Below are positions 8,565-17,410 of a stretch of 36,368 nt of DNA, piece by piece. A program made the translations under genes and the position numbers. This stretch comes from Gammaproteobacteria bacterium (lineage in GTDB: Bacteria > Pseudomonadota > Gammaproteobacteria > Arenicellales > UBA868): the NCBI GenBank assembly GCA_022451485.1, contig JAKUQS010000001.1, positions 1-36,368 on the forward strand. Direction: 5' to 3'. Under the pieces are notes generated by a model. The model had not been told where the DNA came from, made no database searches, and saw only the letters and a program-made list of their open reading frames with translations. The stretch's first letter is position 1. Each line of letters opens with the position of its first letter.

Positions 8565-9524
8565 TCACTGTTTTGCATCGAGTTCTTTAAGCAACTCTGA
8601 AAGCTCCTCCGGGATAGGGGCATGGATCAGTAATGTTACCCCTGAGTCAGGATGGACCACGCCAATGCTTAGGGCATGTAACCACATCCTTTTGAAGCCT
8701 TTCTGACGCAAGGCCTTGTCTGCTGTTTTATCCCCATAGTAGTGGTCTCCAACCACTGGATGGCCGATGGCCGCGGCATGTGCGCGAATTTGGTGCATGC
8801 GCCCGGTGCCTAGGGTGATGTCGACCAATGTGTGGTCACAAAACCGCTGGATCGGTCGAAAATGAGAGGTGGCGCTTTGCCCGGTTGGATTCGGGACGGA
8901 ACGACGAATTCGATCGACCGCGAGGGTACGGGTGGATAGTTTTAAGTCGATTGTCCGCGCTCCCCTCTCCCATTGCCCGTGCACTAGGGCCCGGTAATGC
9001 TTCTTAACACCAACCCCTGAGCGAAGTTGGGCGTGCAGATGCCGCAAAGTCGTCGATGATTTAGCAACGATCAAACACCCCGAGGTCGGCCGATCTATTC
9101 GATGGACAAGCTCAAGGAATGGCGCTTTCGGCCTATCCCGACGGAGCGATTCAATTAAGCCGAGTCGAATCCCGGTTCCACCATGGACGGAAATGCCGGC
9201 TGCTTTATTTAATACCAATAAGGCGCTATCTTCATACAGAATATCGAGACCTAATGCAGGTAACGCCGTAGGGTGAGGCACCCCCCGGTGAGGATCCATC
9301 CGAACGGGTGGAATACGCACACTATCCCCCTCCTCCAATCGATAAGTCGGTTTGACGCGCCCGCCGTTGACGAGAACCTGTCCGTCCCTGATGATTTTGT
9401 AGAGATGACTGCGTGGTACGCGCTTGAGTTGTTTAACCAGCCAATTATCCAGGCGTTGCCCTTCTGAGTGACTTTCCACTACCAAATGACGCACCTTGGC
9501 TGAGTTGGTATGGCTTGACATCAT
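8565..9524 (-). CDS. rluC: 23S rRNA pseudouridine synthase RluC
   Basis: Makes pseudouridines in 23S rRNA (955, 2504 and 2580 in E. coli). An N-terminal S4 RNA-binding domain (about residues 20-80, QRLDNWLVKQL and VNGGRVKPTYRLEEGD) precedes the RluA-type catalytic domain. The catalytic Asp is D144 in HRIDRPTSG, the number of the E. coli RluC residue. GRMHQIRAHAAAIGHPVVGD follows. At 319 residues it matches the family. It is divergent from rne, the classical rluC-rne arrangement. RluC is favoured over RluD or RluA mainly by that position. Confidence 0.93.
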   Translation of the reverse strand: MMSSHTNSAKVRHLVVESHSEGQRLDNWLVKQLKRVPRSHLYKIIRDGQVLVNGGRVKPTYRLEEGDSVRIPPVRMDPHRGVPHPTALPALGLDILYEDSALLVLNKAAGISVHGGTGIRLGLIESLRRDRPKAPFLELVHRIDRPTSGCLIVAKSSTTLRHLHAQLRSGVGVKKHYRALVHGQWERGARTIDLKLSTRTLAVDRIRRSVPNPTGQSATSHFRPIQRFCDHTLVDITLGTGRMHQIRAHAAAIGHPVVGDHYYGDKTADKALRQKGFKRMWLHALSIGVVHPDSGVTLLIHAPIPEELSELLKELDAKQ

Positions 9525-9840
9525 GGCGATATAGAATATAGCCCGTACTTCTGGTAGATTGTTGGTTAGAGTTAGCGACTCTGGCCCACCGTGAGCACCG
9601 ATTGTGTCGCTGAGCGCGGCAGTGATCTAACGGTTGGGGGAACCGCGAATCAGGTTCAGCCGAAGCCAGGAATGTGTCTTTTGGCCGCTGTACCGAACAC
9701 GCGACCCCAACTACGCCCAGGTCGGCATCACACAGTGATGGGCACAATGGTAGCCCTCAAGTGAAGAAGGATGTGAAGTACAAGGATTATCTGGGATTGC
9801 TGTCGTGCGATTGGCAGCAGTTCCACAGTTGGCGGCACTA

Positions 9841-9865
9841 AGCTAACGATTAACGCTCGTTAGCT
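9841..9865 (+). promoter_or_regulatory. Eight-base perfect inverted repeat in the rne upstream region
   Basis: AGCTAACG (9841-9848) and CGTTAGCT (9858-9865) are perfectly complementary around a nine-base spacer. No T-run follows on either strand, so it is not an intrinsic terminator. It may be an RNA stem of the rne leader or a DNA operator; the sequence does not tell which. Confidence 0.45.
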
Positions 9866-10065
9866 GTTGAGACAAACGTCGACGAAGTAGGCGCTAAATG
9901 CGAATCTGTTACTGGGCCAACACGTTGCCAGGCCAGTCTTATTCCTATTGCGCCCTAGTCTTTATTACATCCCTCTTCCCTGTATCGCAGAACGTCTTCG
10001 ACGTAATGAAGAAGATGCAATGAACGGTTGTTGGGTTAGACCACGAGGGTTGACTCAACGCAAAT

Positions 10066-10095
10066 AGAACCCCCACCGGGCAGGTGACGGGTTCT
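10066..10095 (+). promoter_or_regulatory. Hairpin abutting the rne ribosome-binding site
   Basis: AGAACCC (10066-10072) pairs with GGGTTCT (10089-10095). After a small internal bulge CACC (10074-10077) pairs with GGTG (10083-10086), closing on a five-base loop. The ribosome-binding sequence GGGAAG begins at the very next base (10096), eight to nine bases before the ATG at 10109. Such placement could expose or hinder translation initiation and suits RNase E feedback on its own mRNA. The structure is seen; the function is inferred. Confidence 0.6.
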
Positions 10096-10108
10096 GGGAA
10101 GAATTCAA

Positions 10109-12331
10109 ATGAAAAGAATGTTGTTTAATGCCACGCACTCTGAGGAGCTTCGAGTGGCGATCGTCGATGGTCAACGGTTGCTTGATCTGGACGTTGAGTC
10201 TGCGATTCGCAATGAACGTAAAGGGAATATTTACACTTGTATCGTGACTAAAGTTGAGCCGAGTTTGGAAGCGGCTTTTGTTGACTATGGGGCAGAACGC
10301 CAAGGCTTTCTGCCACTTAAAGAGATTTCCCGTTCACAGTTCAAGAATCACCCGGCGGACAAGCCAATGGCGCAAGTCCGCATTCAAGATGTGATCCACG
10401 AGGGTCAGCAGTTATTGGTTCAGGTAGAAAAGGATGAACGCGGCAATAAGGGCGCCGCACTAACTACTTTTATCAGTCTCGCAGGGCGTTACTTGGTGTT
10501 AATGCCCGATAACCCGAAGGGCGGAGGAATCTCGCGGCGTATCGCCGGGGATGAACGCTCTTCGCTGCGCGAGGCAATGGATTCCCTTGACTTACCCAGT
10601 GAACACGCACTAATCGCACGGACAGCAGGTATCGGAAAGTCGGCAGAGGAATTGCAATGGGATCTGGATTTCTTACTGCAATTGTGGAAAGCCATTGATG
10701 CGGCAGCGAAGGAGCAGCCTGCCCCATTACTGGTATACCAGGAAAGTAATCTCATCGTCAGGGCCATACGGGACTACCTCCGTGCTGATATTGCTGAGAT
10801 CATTATTGATCAGCCTGATATTTATGAAAGGGCAAAACGGTTTATGGCGCAAGTGATGCCACAAAACCTGGAGAAGCTGAAACATTACCAGGATACGGTC
10901 CCGTTATTCTCCCGCTACCAGATTGAGAATCAGATCGAAAACGCCTATTCGCGCACGGTAAATTTAAAATCTGGTGGTGCGGTCGTGCTCGACCACACCG
11001 AGGCACTCATTACCGTTGACGTTAACTCAGCCCGTTCTACACGCGGCTCAGACATCGAAGAAACAGCGCTTCAAACCAATCTGGAGGCGGTCGATGAACT
11101 CGCTCGCCAGTTACGTATTCGTGATCTTGGGGGGCTGGTCGTGGTTGATCTTATCGACATGAGTTCGACCCGCAATCGACGGACCGTCGAAGATCGATTG
11201 CAGGAAGCGATTAAACCGGACCGCGCTCGTATTCAAATCGGACACATTTCCCGTTTTGGGTTGCTTGAGATGTCCCGACAACGCTTACGGTCATCAATTA
11301 GCGAAGCCAATTACCAGACCTGTTCGTTTTGCAGCGGCACAGGCAATATTCGAAATGTCACGTCTTCTGCCTTGAGTTTTCTTCGAATTGTCGAAGAGGA
11401 GGCATTGAAAGAGAACACCGAAGCGATCTTCGCCGAATTACCACTGGATACGGCAACGTTTATATTAAATGAAAAACGCCACGAGCTTTTGCAGATTGAA
11501 TCTTCACTAGGTACGCGTATTGCTGTTCTTCCTTCCGCAGACCTACACCGGCCACAATACCGACTGAAACGATTACGCAGCGAGGAGCTTGATCAGTCGG
11601 CAGCAACCCCAAGCCATGAGCTCGAACTGGAACGGGAGGATAAAGACGCCCCTAAGACGCACATGATGCAAGCAAGGCAACGGCCGGCCGTGAGGCTTGA
11701 AAATCTTGAGACTTCTCCGCCACCTAAACCAGAGGCAACGAGAGAGGCTTCAGCGGTGAAAGGCTTATCGTTATTCGCAAAAATTCGACAATGGTTCACC
11801 GGCCCCGCCCCTCGAGAAGAAGAAAGACCCCAAAAGCGGCCAGCCCGGCGGCGTGGTGGGCAACGACGGCCAAATCGGTCACGTACAGGGAATCGGTCGC
11901 CACAATCGGGCGAGTCAAAGGACACAAAGAGCCCAACCGATGATCGGGTATCCCGCCCACCCCGCTCCAACCAACGGCAGGGCCAGAGTAATAGCTCTCG
12001 CCCCCAGCGATCACGGAGCGGTGGGCGTTCCGGGGGTGGGCGCAGTCCCGCTGGAAGAATGCAATCTGACCATGCTAATCGAGGAAATCAACGATCCCCA
12101 GAAAGGGGATCCCAGGGTCAAAACAATCAACGAGGTCAACGAGGAGATCAAAATCGATCCCAAAACCAACCCCGTAATGCAAATCGACCGAAGCCCCAAG
12201 ACACCGGACGACAGGGGGCAGCCCACGGCAACCGTGCTGACCCTGCGGAGAGGAAAGACCAAAGAGGACAGGGGGAAGCCGACGGCAACCGTGCCGACCC
12301 AACGGAGAGGAATGACCAACCGAATAGCTAG
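10109..12331 (+). CDS. rne: Ribonuclease E
   Basis: Endoribonuclease that starts mRNA decay and processes rRNA and tRNA; scaffold of the degradosome at the inner membrane. The catalytic half has an S1 domain (about 38-119), the DNase I-like site with D304 in VDVNSARS and D347 in VVVDLIDM, and the Zn-link pair C405/C408 in TCSFCSGTG. An amphipathic segment GLSLFAKIRQWF at 552-563 resembles the membrane-binding helix of RNase E. The tail is Arg/Gln/Asn-rich and disordered, ending in two 19-residue repeats. At 740 residues it is much shorter than the E. coli enzyme (1061). The scaffold part is therefore reduced, but the tail and membrane helix favour RNase E over RNase G. It is convergent with rlmD, nine bases away. 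Confidence 0.95.
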   Translation: MKRMLFNATHSEELRVAIVDGQRLLDLDVESAIRNERKGNIYTCIVTKVEPSLEAAFVDYGAERQGFLPLKEISRSQFKNHPADKPMAQVRIQDVIHEGQQLLVQVEKDERGNKGAALTTFISLAGRYLVLMPDNPKGGGISRRIAGDERSSLREAMDSLDLPSEHALIARTAGIGKSAEELQWDLDFLLQLWKAIDAAAKEQPAPLLVYQESNLIVRAIRDYLRADIAEIIIDQPDIYERAKRFMAQVMPQNLEKLKHYQDTVPLFSRYQIENQIENAYSRTVNLKSGGAVVLDHTEALITVDVNSARSTRGSDIEETALQTNLEAVDELARQLRIRDLGGLVVVDLIDMSSTRNRRTVEDRLQEAIKPDRARIQIGHISRFGLLEMSRQRLRSSISEANYQTCSFCSGTGNIRNVTSSALSFLRIVEEEALKENTEAIFAELPLDTATFILNEKRHELLQIESSLGTRIAVLPSADLHRPQYRLKRLRSEELDQSAATPSHELELEREDKDAPKTHMMQARQRPAVRLENLETSPPPKPEATREASAVKGLSLFAKIRQWFTGPAPREEERPQKRPARRRGGQRRPNRSRTGNRSPQSGESKDTKSPTDDRVSRPPRSNQRQGQSNSSRPQRSRSGGRSGGGRSPAGRMQSDHANRGNQRSPERGSQGQNNQRGQRGDQNRSQNQPRNANRPKPQDTGRQGAAHGNRADPAERKDQRGQGEADGNRADPTERNDQPNS
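12212..12325 (+). repeat. Two tandem 57-base repeats in the rne tail
   Basis: Copy one spans 12212-12268 and copy two 12269-12325. They encode residues 702-720 and 721-739 of RNase E, with 13 of 19 residues identical and the core GNRADP shared. The period is an exact multiple of three, so the reading frame is kept. A recent duplication within a low-complexity, charged tail is the simplest explanation. Confidence 0.85.
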
Positions 12332-12340
12332 CTCGTCGCT

Positions 12341-13636
12341 TTAAACAAAAAGGGCAATGGTTTCAACATGACCGGTGTGTGCGAACATATCCACGACCCG
12401 AATAGCCTCAAGTCGATAACCAAACCGTGCCGTAAGTAACGCCGCGTCTCGTGCCAAAGTCTCCGGATTACAGGACGCATAAACGATGCGTTCTGGGGCA
12501 AGTGTCGGCACGATGGCGGTCAAGATTTCCAGCGCCCCGGATCGGGGAGGATCCAGGAGCAGTTTTGTGAAGCCCTCTACTGCCCACCATTGACCACCCG
12601 GGTTTTCTGTAAGATCTGCGTGTATGAATTCAACGTTATCTTTGTGATTAAAGAGGGCATTGTCCCTCGCACGGCATAACAACCCATCGTCATAGTCCAC
12701 GCCGACGACTCGTTCAATGCTAGATGCCACTGGCAGCGTCAGGTTGCCTAGCCCGCAAAACAATTCCAGCACCCGGTCCCGCGACGTCGGTGCCAGCATC
12801 TGCAATACAGACTCGACGATCTCCTGATTCGCGACATCATTAACCTGGATGAAGTCAGTTGGTAGAAATTTGATCGTGTCCCCACTGGCTCGAATGCGAT
12901 AGGTCAACGGTTCACCTTGTTTCTCCAACGGCACGATCGTATCCGGTCCCCCACTCTGGAGATAGATGCGAACATTATGTTCCCGCCCGAACGAAATTAA
13001 CTGTAGAAGATCCTGTTTACTGCACGGAACCAAGTATCTGACGATGATTGCCAAGACATTCGTTCCACTCGCTATTTCAATTTGTGGAATGCTCTCTCGC
13101 GCACTGAGTTGCTGCAATTGCGCCTTTAGACTGGGTAACAAAGCAGAGAGTTCTGGTACCAGGGTATGACACTGTTTTAAATCGGTGACATAGCTCTTTT
13201 CGAGTTCCCGGAAACCGACCAAAACCCCACCTTTCTTGGGCACATAACGAACGCTTAATCGCCCTTTCCGCCGGTAGCCCCATGCACTAGGTGAAATACC
13301 TTTCATCCGCTCAACCGCAAACGTAACACCGTGACGTTTCAGTGCGGCGCCAACGTTAAGCTGTTTGTGACGTAATTGACCGTCGATGGATAAATGTTGC
13401 ATCACACATCCACCACAAACACCGAAATACTCACAACGGGGGACGACTCGATCGGCAGAAGCTTGTAAGGTGATGAGAGATTTCGCTCTCCGGGCTCGTC
13501 GCCGTTTGTTAGTAATTGCCGCTCGGACAACTTCTCCCGGAAGTGCGTCATCAACGAGCCAGGTCGTTCCGTCGTGCTCGGCAATACCACGGCCATTGTT
13601 GGTCAGCCCGGTTATGGAAATATCGATGGTCGTCAA
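12341..13636 (-). CDS. rlmD: 23S rRNA (uracil-C5)-methyltransferase RlmD
   Basis: SAM-dependent enzyme methylating U1939 of 23S rRNA in E. coli. A TRAM-like N-terminal domain (about 1-60) is followed by the iron-sulfur ligands C68, C74 and C77 in CEYFGVCGGC, with the fourth Cys in LKQCHTLVPEL. The SAM site is ELFCGLGNLTLP, and LLDPPRSGA and the catalytic Cys in YASCNPETLARD follow. Length is 431, as in E. coli RlmD. The annotated start is TTG at 13636; the frame continues upstream without a clear ATG, so the start is uncertain. RlmD is preferred over RlmC because of the full-length TRAM domain and size. Confidence 0.92.
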   Translation of the reverse strand: MTTIDISITGLTNNGRGIAEHDGTTWLVDDALPGEVVRAAITNKRRRARRAKSLITLQASADRVVPRCEYFGVCGGCVMQHLSIDGQLRHKQLNVGAALKRHGVTFAVERMKGISPSAWGYRRKGRLSVRYVPKKGGVLVGFRELEKSYVTDLKQCHTLVPELSALLPSLKAQLQQLSARESIPQIEIASGTNVLAIIVRYLVPCSKQDLLQLISFGREHNVRIYLQSGGPDTIVPLEKQGEPLTYRIRASGDTIKFLPTDFIQVNDVANQEIVESVLQMLAPTSRDRVLELFCGLGNLTLPVASSIERVVGVDYDDGLLCRARDNALFNHKDNVEFIHADLTENPGGQWWAVEGFTKLLLDPPRSGALEILTAIVPTLAPERIVYASCNPETLARDAALLTARFGYRLEAIRVVDMFAHTGHVETIALFV

Positions 13637-13668
13637 AACGGTCGTTTTATTCAGGCGCTGTGCGGGAC

Positions 13669-14460
13669 CTATTGCCAGTCTGCCATGAACGCCTTCAAAT
13701 GGGCTTTATCGGATGCAGCGAGGGCTTTACGGACCGCTTGCCGTTCGCTATGTAAGGTTTCGCTGTTTAGGCGCCCCCGCAGCGCCTCGAAACGTAAATA
13801 GATTAAATACGTATTGAGCACATCCGTTTCACAGTAGTTCCTAATGATTTCAAGTTTCCCATCAAGAAAAAGGTCGCACACGTCCTTGCCACTGATCGTG
13901 CCCTTTCCGGGTAAATCAAGCAATTTTGAAATGTCATCCAACGGGGCGTTCGCGCGTGCCTGATGCCCCGCCAAAACATCCATTAGGTCAATATGACGCC
14001 AATGAAAACGATTAAGGTAGTTATTCCAGCGGTACTCTCGATCCTTGTCGCCGACCTCCCAATAACCTCTAGCCGATACGTTCTGTAACAAACTCCGGTA
14101 ATGAAGCACCGGTAGATCAAAGCCGGTGCCGTTCCAACTCACGAGCACCGGGTCATAACGTTCAATTCCTGTAAAAAATCGCTGGACAAGTTCCTGTTCA
14201 GTAGATTTCTCGTCTCCCAGCGACCAGATTCTAAATTCCTCTCGCGTTCGCAAGCCAATAGAGATTGCTACAACCCGGTGAAGGTACAACGGAAGGAAGT
14301 CCGACCCCCCGGTTTTCTCACGGCGTATGGCCTGCATCGCTTTAACAACCTGTGCAGGGGGTAGATCATCAAGTTCGTATAAACGAATTCCCGCGTCAAT
14401 ATCAGGAACCGTTTCAATATCGAAAACCAAAGTATTATCCAGCATCACGCCCCCAAACAT
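13669..14460 (-). CDS. Predicted 3'-5' exonuclease, PolB-like
   Basis: Of 263 residues, the whole protein is the DnaQ-like exonuclease domain related to the proofreading domain of family B polymerases; there is no polymerase part. The acidic motifs are Exo I FDIETVPD near the start, Exo II VSWNGTGFDLPVL in the middle and Exo III NYCETDVLNTY towards the end. These give the DEDD metal-binding set, with Tyr three before the last Asp region. The biological substrate of this widespread family is not established. Both ATG 14460 and ATG 14445 have usable upstream G-rich sequences; the later one matches family starts better. It lies 32 bases ahead of rlmD and may be cotranscribed with it. Confidence 0.88.
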   Translation of the reverse strand: MFGGVMLDNTLVFDIETVPDIDAGIRLYELDDLPPAQVVKAMQAIRREKTGGSDFLPLYLHRVVAISIGLRTREEFRIWSLGDEKSTEQELVQRFFTGIERYDPVLVSWNGTGFDLPVLHYRSLLQNVSARGYWEVGDKDREYRWNNYLNRFHWRHIDLMDVLAGHQARANAPLDDISKLLDLPGKGTISGKDVCDLFLDGKLEIIRNYCETDVLNTYLIYLRFEALRGRLNSETLHSERQAVRKALAASDKAHLKAFMADWQ

Positions 14461-14501
14461 AATGACCTAAAGTAATCGGGCAATACCAACAATGGGTACA
14501 A

Positions 14502-15551
14502 TCAGTCTGCCAAGATGATTGCCCTCACCTCGGCCGAATCGGCACGCACGCGGGTTGGTGCAGGGCTCTGAGCGATTGCAGTATCGGGATCTTTTAATCC
14601 ATGCCCTGTCAACGTGCATACAATGGTGGAGCCATCTGGAATAGCACCAGTATCGATAGACTCTCGAACCCCAGCGAGACATACAGCGGACGCCGGCTCG
14701 CAAAAGATTCCATCCCGTTCAGCAACGTCTCTTTGTGCGCTAAGAAGTTTTTCGTCAGAGAAAGCAAGAAACCAACCCTGGGATTCTTGTTGAGCCGCCC
14801 TCGCTAAATCCCATGATTGAGGCTGTCCAATCCGGATAGCCGTCGCGACGGTTTCTGGTCGTTCAACCGGATTGCCTGAGACAAATGGTGCCGCGCCACT
14901 GGCCTGGCAGCCAATCATGCGGGGCTGTCGATTGCTCCGGCCAGCCTCCAGATATTCGTTGTAGCCTAGCCAGTAGGCACTAATATTGCCCGCATTGCCA
15001 ACCGGTAGAAAATGATAATCCGGCGGGCTCCCAAGCGCATCTACAATCTCAAATGCGGCTGTCTTTTGACCAGCGAGGCGGTGTGGATTAACCGAATTCA
15101 CCAGCGCAACGTCAGTCTCGGCTGCAAGCGATTTGACGATAGCCATGCCATCGTCGAAGTCCCCGGATATCTGAATGACTTTGGCGCCATGCATCATGGC
15201 TTGGGCCAGCTTTCCTTGCGCGATTTGACCATCTGGAATCACAACAAACGCCTGAATGCCGGCTCGCGCCGCATAAGCGGCGGCAGAGGCGGATGTGTTG
15301 CCAGTCGAAGCGCAGATAATAGCTCTTGCCCCTGCCCGTAGTGACATAGTCACTGCCACCGTCATGCCACGATCCTTGAACGAGCCGGTCGGGTTCATGC
15401 CTTCACATTTAGCATAGACCGCTATCCCGCGGTCTTTCAATGAAAGGCTAGTTAATGGAATCAGTGGTGTTCCGCCCTCTGCGATACTGATAATTCGCGC
15501 ATCCGCTGGAACTGGAAGAAAGGAACGGTAGGTCTCAATTAATGTTTGCAT
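14502..15551 (-). CDS. thrC: Threonine synthase
   Basis: PLP enzyme converting O-phosphohomoserine to threonine, the last step of the pathway. The PLP lysine is K59 in [10 protein letters not shown], and [17 protein letters not shown] is the cofactor phosphate-binding region. The later [18 protein letters not shown] and [11 protein letters not shown] complete the family pattern. At 349 residues it belongs to the short threonine synthase class found in Pseudomonas and Bacillus, not the longer E. coli type. It follows hom by 11 bases, so the two consecutive pathway genes form one unit. Confidence 0.94.
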   Translation of the reverse strand: MQTLIETYRSFLPVPADARIISIAEGGTPLIPLTSLSLKDRGIAVYAKCEGMNPTGSFKDRGMTVAVTMSLRAGARAIICASTGNTSASAAAYAARAGIQAFVVIPDGQIAQGKLAQAMMHGAKVIQISGDFDDGMAIVKSLAAETDVALVNSVNPHRLAGQKTAAFEIVDALGSPPDYHFLPVGNAGNISAYWLGYNEYLEAGRSNRQPRMIGCQASGAAPFVSGNPVERPETVATAIRIGQPQSWDLARAAQQESQGWFLAFSDEKLLSAQRDVAERDGIFCEPASAVCLAGVRESIDTGAIPDGSTIVCTLTGHGLKDPDTAIAQSPAPTRVRADSAEVRAIILAD

Positions 15552-15562
15552 TATCGGCTTTG

Positions 15563-16894
15563 TCAGGCACCGTCCGGGTAAATGCGAATGCGTGTGATGG
15601 GTGCCACCACAGTCTCCAGCGCTTCTATTCGCATCGAGGCGTCCACGATCTGTTGCTCCAGGGTACGATGAGTCGTGATGATAACTGGCACAGCTTCACC
15701 ATCCTGACTCGCCCCTTTTTGAACAATCGCTTCGATGCTAATTTCCATTTCTCCCAAAATTCGCGTGATGTCGGCCAATACGCCAGGTTGGTCGATAACC
15801 TGAAGTCGCAGATAGTTCGCACTATCGACTTCGAGAATGGGGACCAGTGGCAATTCAGTGAGGGCACTCGGTTGAAATGCCAGATGAGGCACTCGATTAC
15901 CCGGATCGGTCGTCAGAGCTCGAACGACATCCACGATATCGGCAACGACAGACGATGCGGTGGGCTCCGCACCGGCTCCGGCACCGTAATGCAGGGTAGG
16001 TCCCACAGCGTCCCCTTCGATGAGTATGGCGTTCATTTCGCCGCTGACGTTGGCCAACAAGGCATTGACCGGTGTCAAACAGGCATGCGTTCGAAGCTCA
16101 GCGCCCGCTGGCGTCCGCTGCGCGATGCCGAGGTGTTTTATGCGATAACCTAATTCAGCAGCGTATTGGATATCGTCTAAAGTTACGTTTGATATGCCTT
16201 CGACATGAACACGATCAAACTGTAATGGGATACCAAATCCTATGGCCGCTAATATCGCCAGTTTATGGCCCGCATCGATGCCATCGACGTCAAATGACGG
16301 GTCCGTCTCGGCAAATCCTTTCCGCTGAGCCTCCTGCAAAGCGGATTCAAAAGAGTACTGTTCCTCCAACATTAAAGTCAGAATATAGTTGCTCGTTCCA
16401 TTGATGATGCCAACGATTCGATCAATCCGATTCCCAGAGAGCCCTTCGCGGATAACCTTGATTATTGAGATACCACCGGCAACCGCAGCTTCAAATGCGA
16501 CCATTAATCCTCTTTCATGGGCCGCTTGAAAGATATCGTTACCATGTAGAGCGATGAGTGCTTTATTGGCTGTTACAACATGTTTGCCTTGCTGAAGCGA
16601 CCGTAGGACGACCTCTTTTGCGATATGGCAGCCCCCAACCAATTCAACAACTAGGGAGATCTCAGGATCATCAGTCACGTCAAAAGGGTTGGAAGTCAGC
16701 GTAAGGTCGTCAACGACGCAGTCGCGCGGCACCTTGAGGTCTCGAACGGCCGCCGAACGAATGCGAATTTCTCGGCCGGCACGACGAGAAATTTCCACTT
16801 GATTTCGACGGAGCACATTGACCGTCCCAGCACCCACGGTGCCGAGTCCGACGAGTCCGATATTAATGGGGTCAGTGCTGGCAGTTGTCATCAT
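15563..16894 (-). CDS. hom: Homoserine dehydrogenase (monofunctional, ACT domain)
   Basis: Reduces aspartate semialdehyde to homoserine. The NAD(P) fold opens with [13 protein letters not shown] at about 14-26. TANKALI, GTSNYIL, and [24 protein letters not shown] mark the catalytic domain, and an ACT domain occupies about the last 90 residues ([16 protein letters not shown]), the expected site of threonine feedback. The aspartokinase half of E. coli ThrA is absent. The ATG at 16894 (followed by a second ATG) has no ribosome-binding site of its own but immediately follows the stop of a 19-codon ORF that does. It is cotranscribed with thrC. Confidence 0.95.
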   Translation of the reverse strand: MMTTASTDPINIGLVGLGTVGAGTVNVLRRNQVEISRRAGREIRIRSAAVRDLKVPRDCVVDDLTLTSNPFDVTDDPEISLVVELVGGCHIAKEVVLRSLQQGKHVVTANKALIALHGNDIFQAAHERGLMVAFEAAVAGGISIIKVIREGLSGNRIDRIVGIINGTSNYILTLMLEEQYSFESALQEAQRKGFAETDPSFDVDGIDAGHKLAILAAIGFGIPLQFDRVHVEGISNVTLDDIQYAAELGYRIKHLGIAQRTPAGAELRTHACLTPVNALLANVSGEMNAILIEGDAVGPTLHYGAGAGAEPTASSVVADIVDVVRALTTDPGNRVPHLAFQPSALTELPLVPILEVDSANYLRLQVIDQPGVLADITRILGEMEISIEAIVQKGASQDGEAVPVIITTHRTLEQQIVDASMRIEALETVVAPITRIRIYPDGA

Positions 16895-16954
16895 TCATCT
16901 GTCTGCAATTGAGAGCGGCGCAGTGTATCCCATCCGCAGCGGCTCGGAAATCAT
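16895..16954 (-). CDS. Short leader ORF in frame with and abutting hom
   Basis: Nineteen codons from ATG 16954 to a TGA whose last base touches the hom ATG. The peptide would be MISEPLRMGYTAPLSIADR. A purine-rich GAGGAAAGAGGG with a five-base spacer precedes it, the clearest ribosome-binding site near hom. It has one Thr and two Ile codons, so it does not resemble a thrL-type attenuation peptide. It may couple ribosomes to hom, or mark an older, longer hom start interrupted by TGA. Translation has not been shown. Confidence 0.4.
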   Translation of the reverse strand: MISEPLRMGYTAPLSIADR

Positions 16955-16979
16955 TGCTACCCTCTTTCCTCCGATCACT

Positions 16980-16985
16980 TATGAT
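16980..16985 (+). promoter_or_regulatory. Candidate -10 box for the Mth938-like gene
   Basis: TATGAT (five of six consensus) lies 35 bases before the GTG at 17021, within the divergent hom gap. The nearest TTGCTA-like -35 is 20 bases upstream, which is too far for a standard promoter. It is listed only as the best candidate in this gap. Confidence 0.25.
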
Positions 16986-17020
16986 AGTGTTTAAGGGTCA
17001 CCTTCTTCTCGGCTGCCACC

Positions 17021-17398
17021 GTGCAACTCCAACTTGACAGCAACGACAATATCGAGATTATTGTTAGCGTTCACGATGATTATATCGATACGCGGAAAAC
17101 CCGGCTTACAGAAAGTTTCTTGATTACGCCGGGGGAGATTATTCCGCAGTGGCGACCAAAACGTTCAACGGATATACGCTCGGCAGATCTGGAGAGTCTT
17201 CTGTCTACTGAGGCAGAAATTTATCTGGTTGGGACTGGACGTGATCAATATTTCCCCCGGGCGCTTGAACTTCAGTCTTTTATCAGGGTTGGTAAAGCCG
17301 TTGACTTCATGAACTCGCGTGCCGCATGCCACACCTATAATCTCCTGGCAAGTGAAGGCCGCAAGGTGGCCGCCGCTATCATTATCGAATCGGAATGA
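17021..17398 (+). CDS. Mth938-like (DUF498) domain protein
   Basis: The 125-residue protein covers the whole Mth938-like fold, a family that includes the mitochondrial complex I assembly factor NDUFAF3. Family features seen are ESFLITPGEIIPQWRP, EIYLVGTGRDQYFP and the late GKAVDFMNSRAACHTYNLLASEGRKVAAAII. No catalytic residues are known for the bacterial members, and the function is unassigned. The start is GTG, without a clear ribosome-binding site, so the first residues are uncertain. It converges on nlpD with 12 bases between the stops. Confidence 0.85.
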   Translation: MQLQLDSNDNIEIIVSVHDDYIDTRKTRLTESFLITPGEIIPQWRPKRSTDIRSADLESLLSTEAEIYLVGTGRDQYFPRALELQSFIRVGKAVDFMNSRAACHTYNLLASEGRKVAAAIIIESE

Positions 17399-17410
17399 TC
17401 CGCTAACCTG

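Larger units (their letters stand above)
9525..10108 (+). promoter_or_regulatory. Long structured intergenic region / rne 5' leader
   Basis: These 584 bases between rluC and rne contain no credible gene; the open frames are short and lack ribosome-binding sites. They hold several perfect small inverted repeats. These are GAACC/GGTTC at 9640-9657, CATCAC/GTGATG at 9726-9740, AGCTAACG/CGTTAGCT at 9841-9865, ACGTC/GACGT at 9992-10004, and a larger hairpin at 10066-10095. E. coli rne has a long structured leader through which RNase E limits its own mRNA. The same role here is inferred from position and structure. No convincing -35/-10 pair could be chosen for either gene. Confidence 0.6.

Noticed and set aside
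11853-12344. A 163-codon open frame on the plus strand over the rne tail
   Set aside because: It lies in another frame over the low-complexity, GC-rich Arg/Gln tail of RNase E, whose repeats keep several frames open. It has no ribosome-binding site or recognisable fold.
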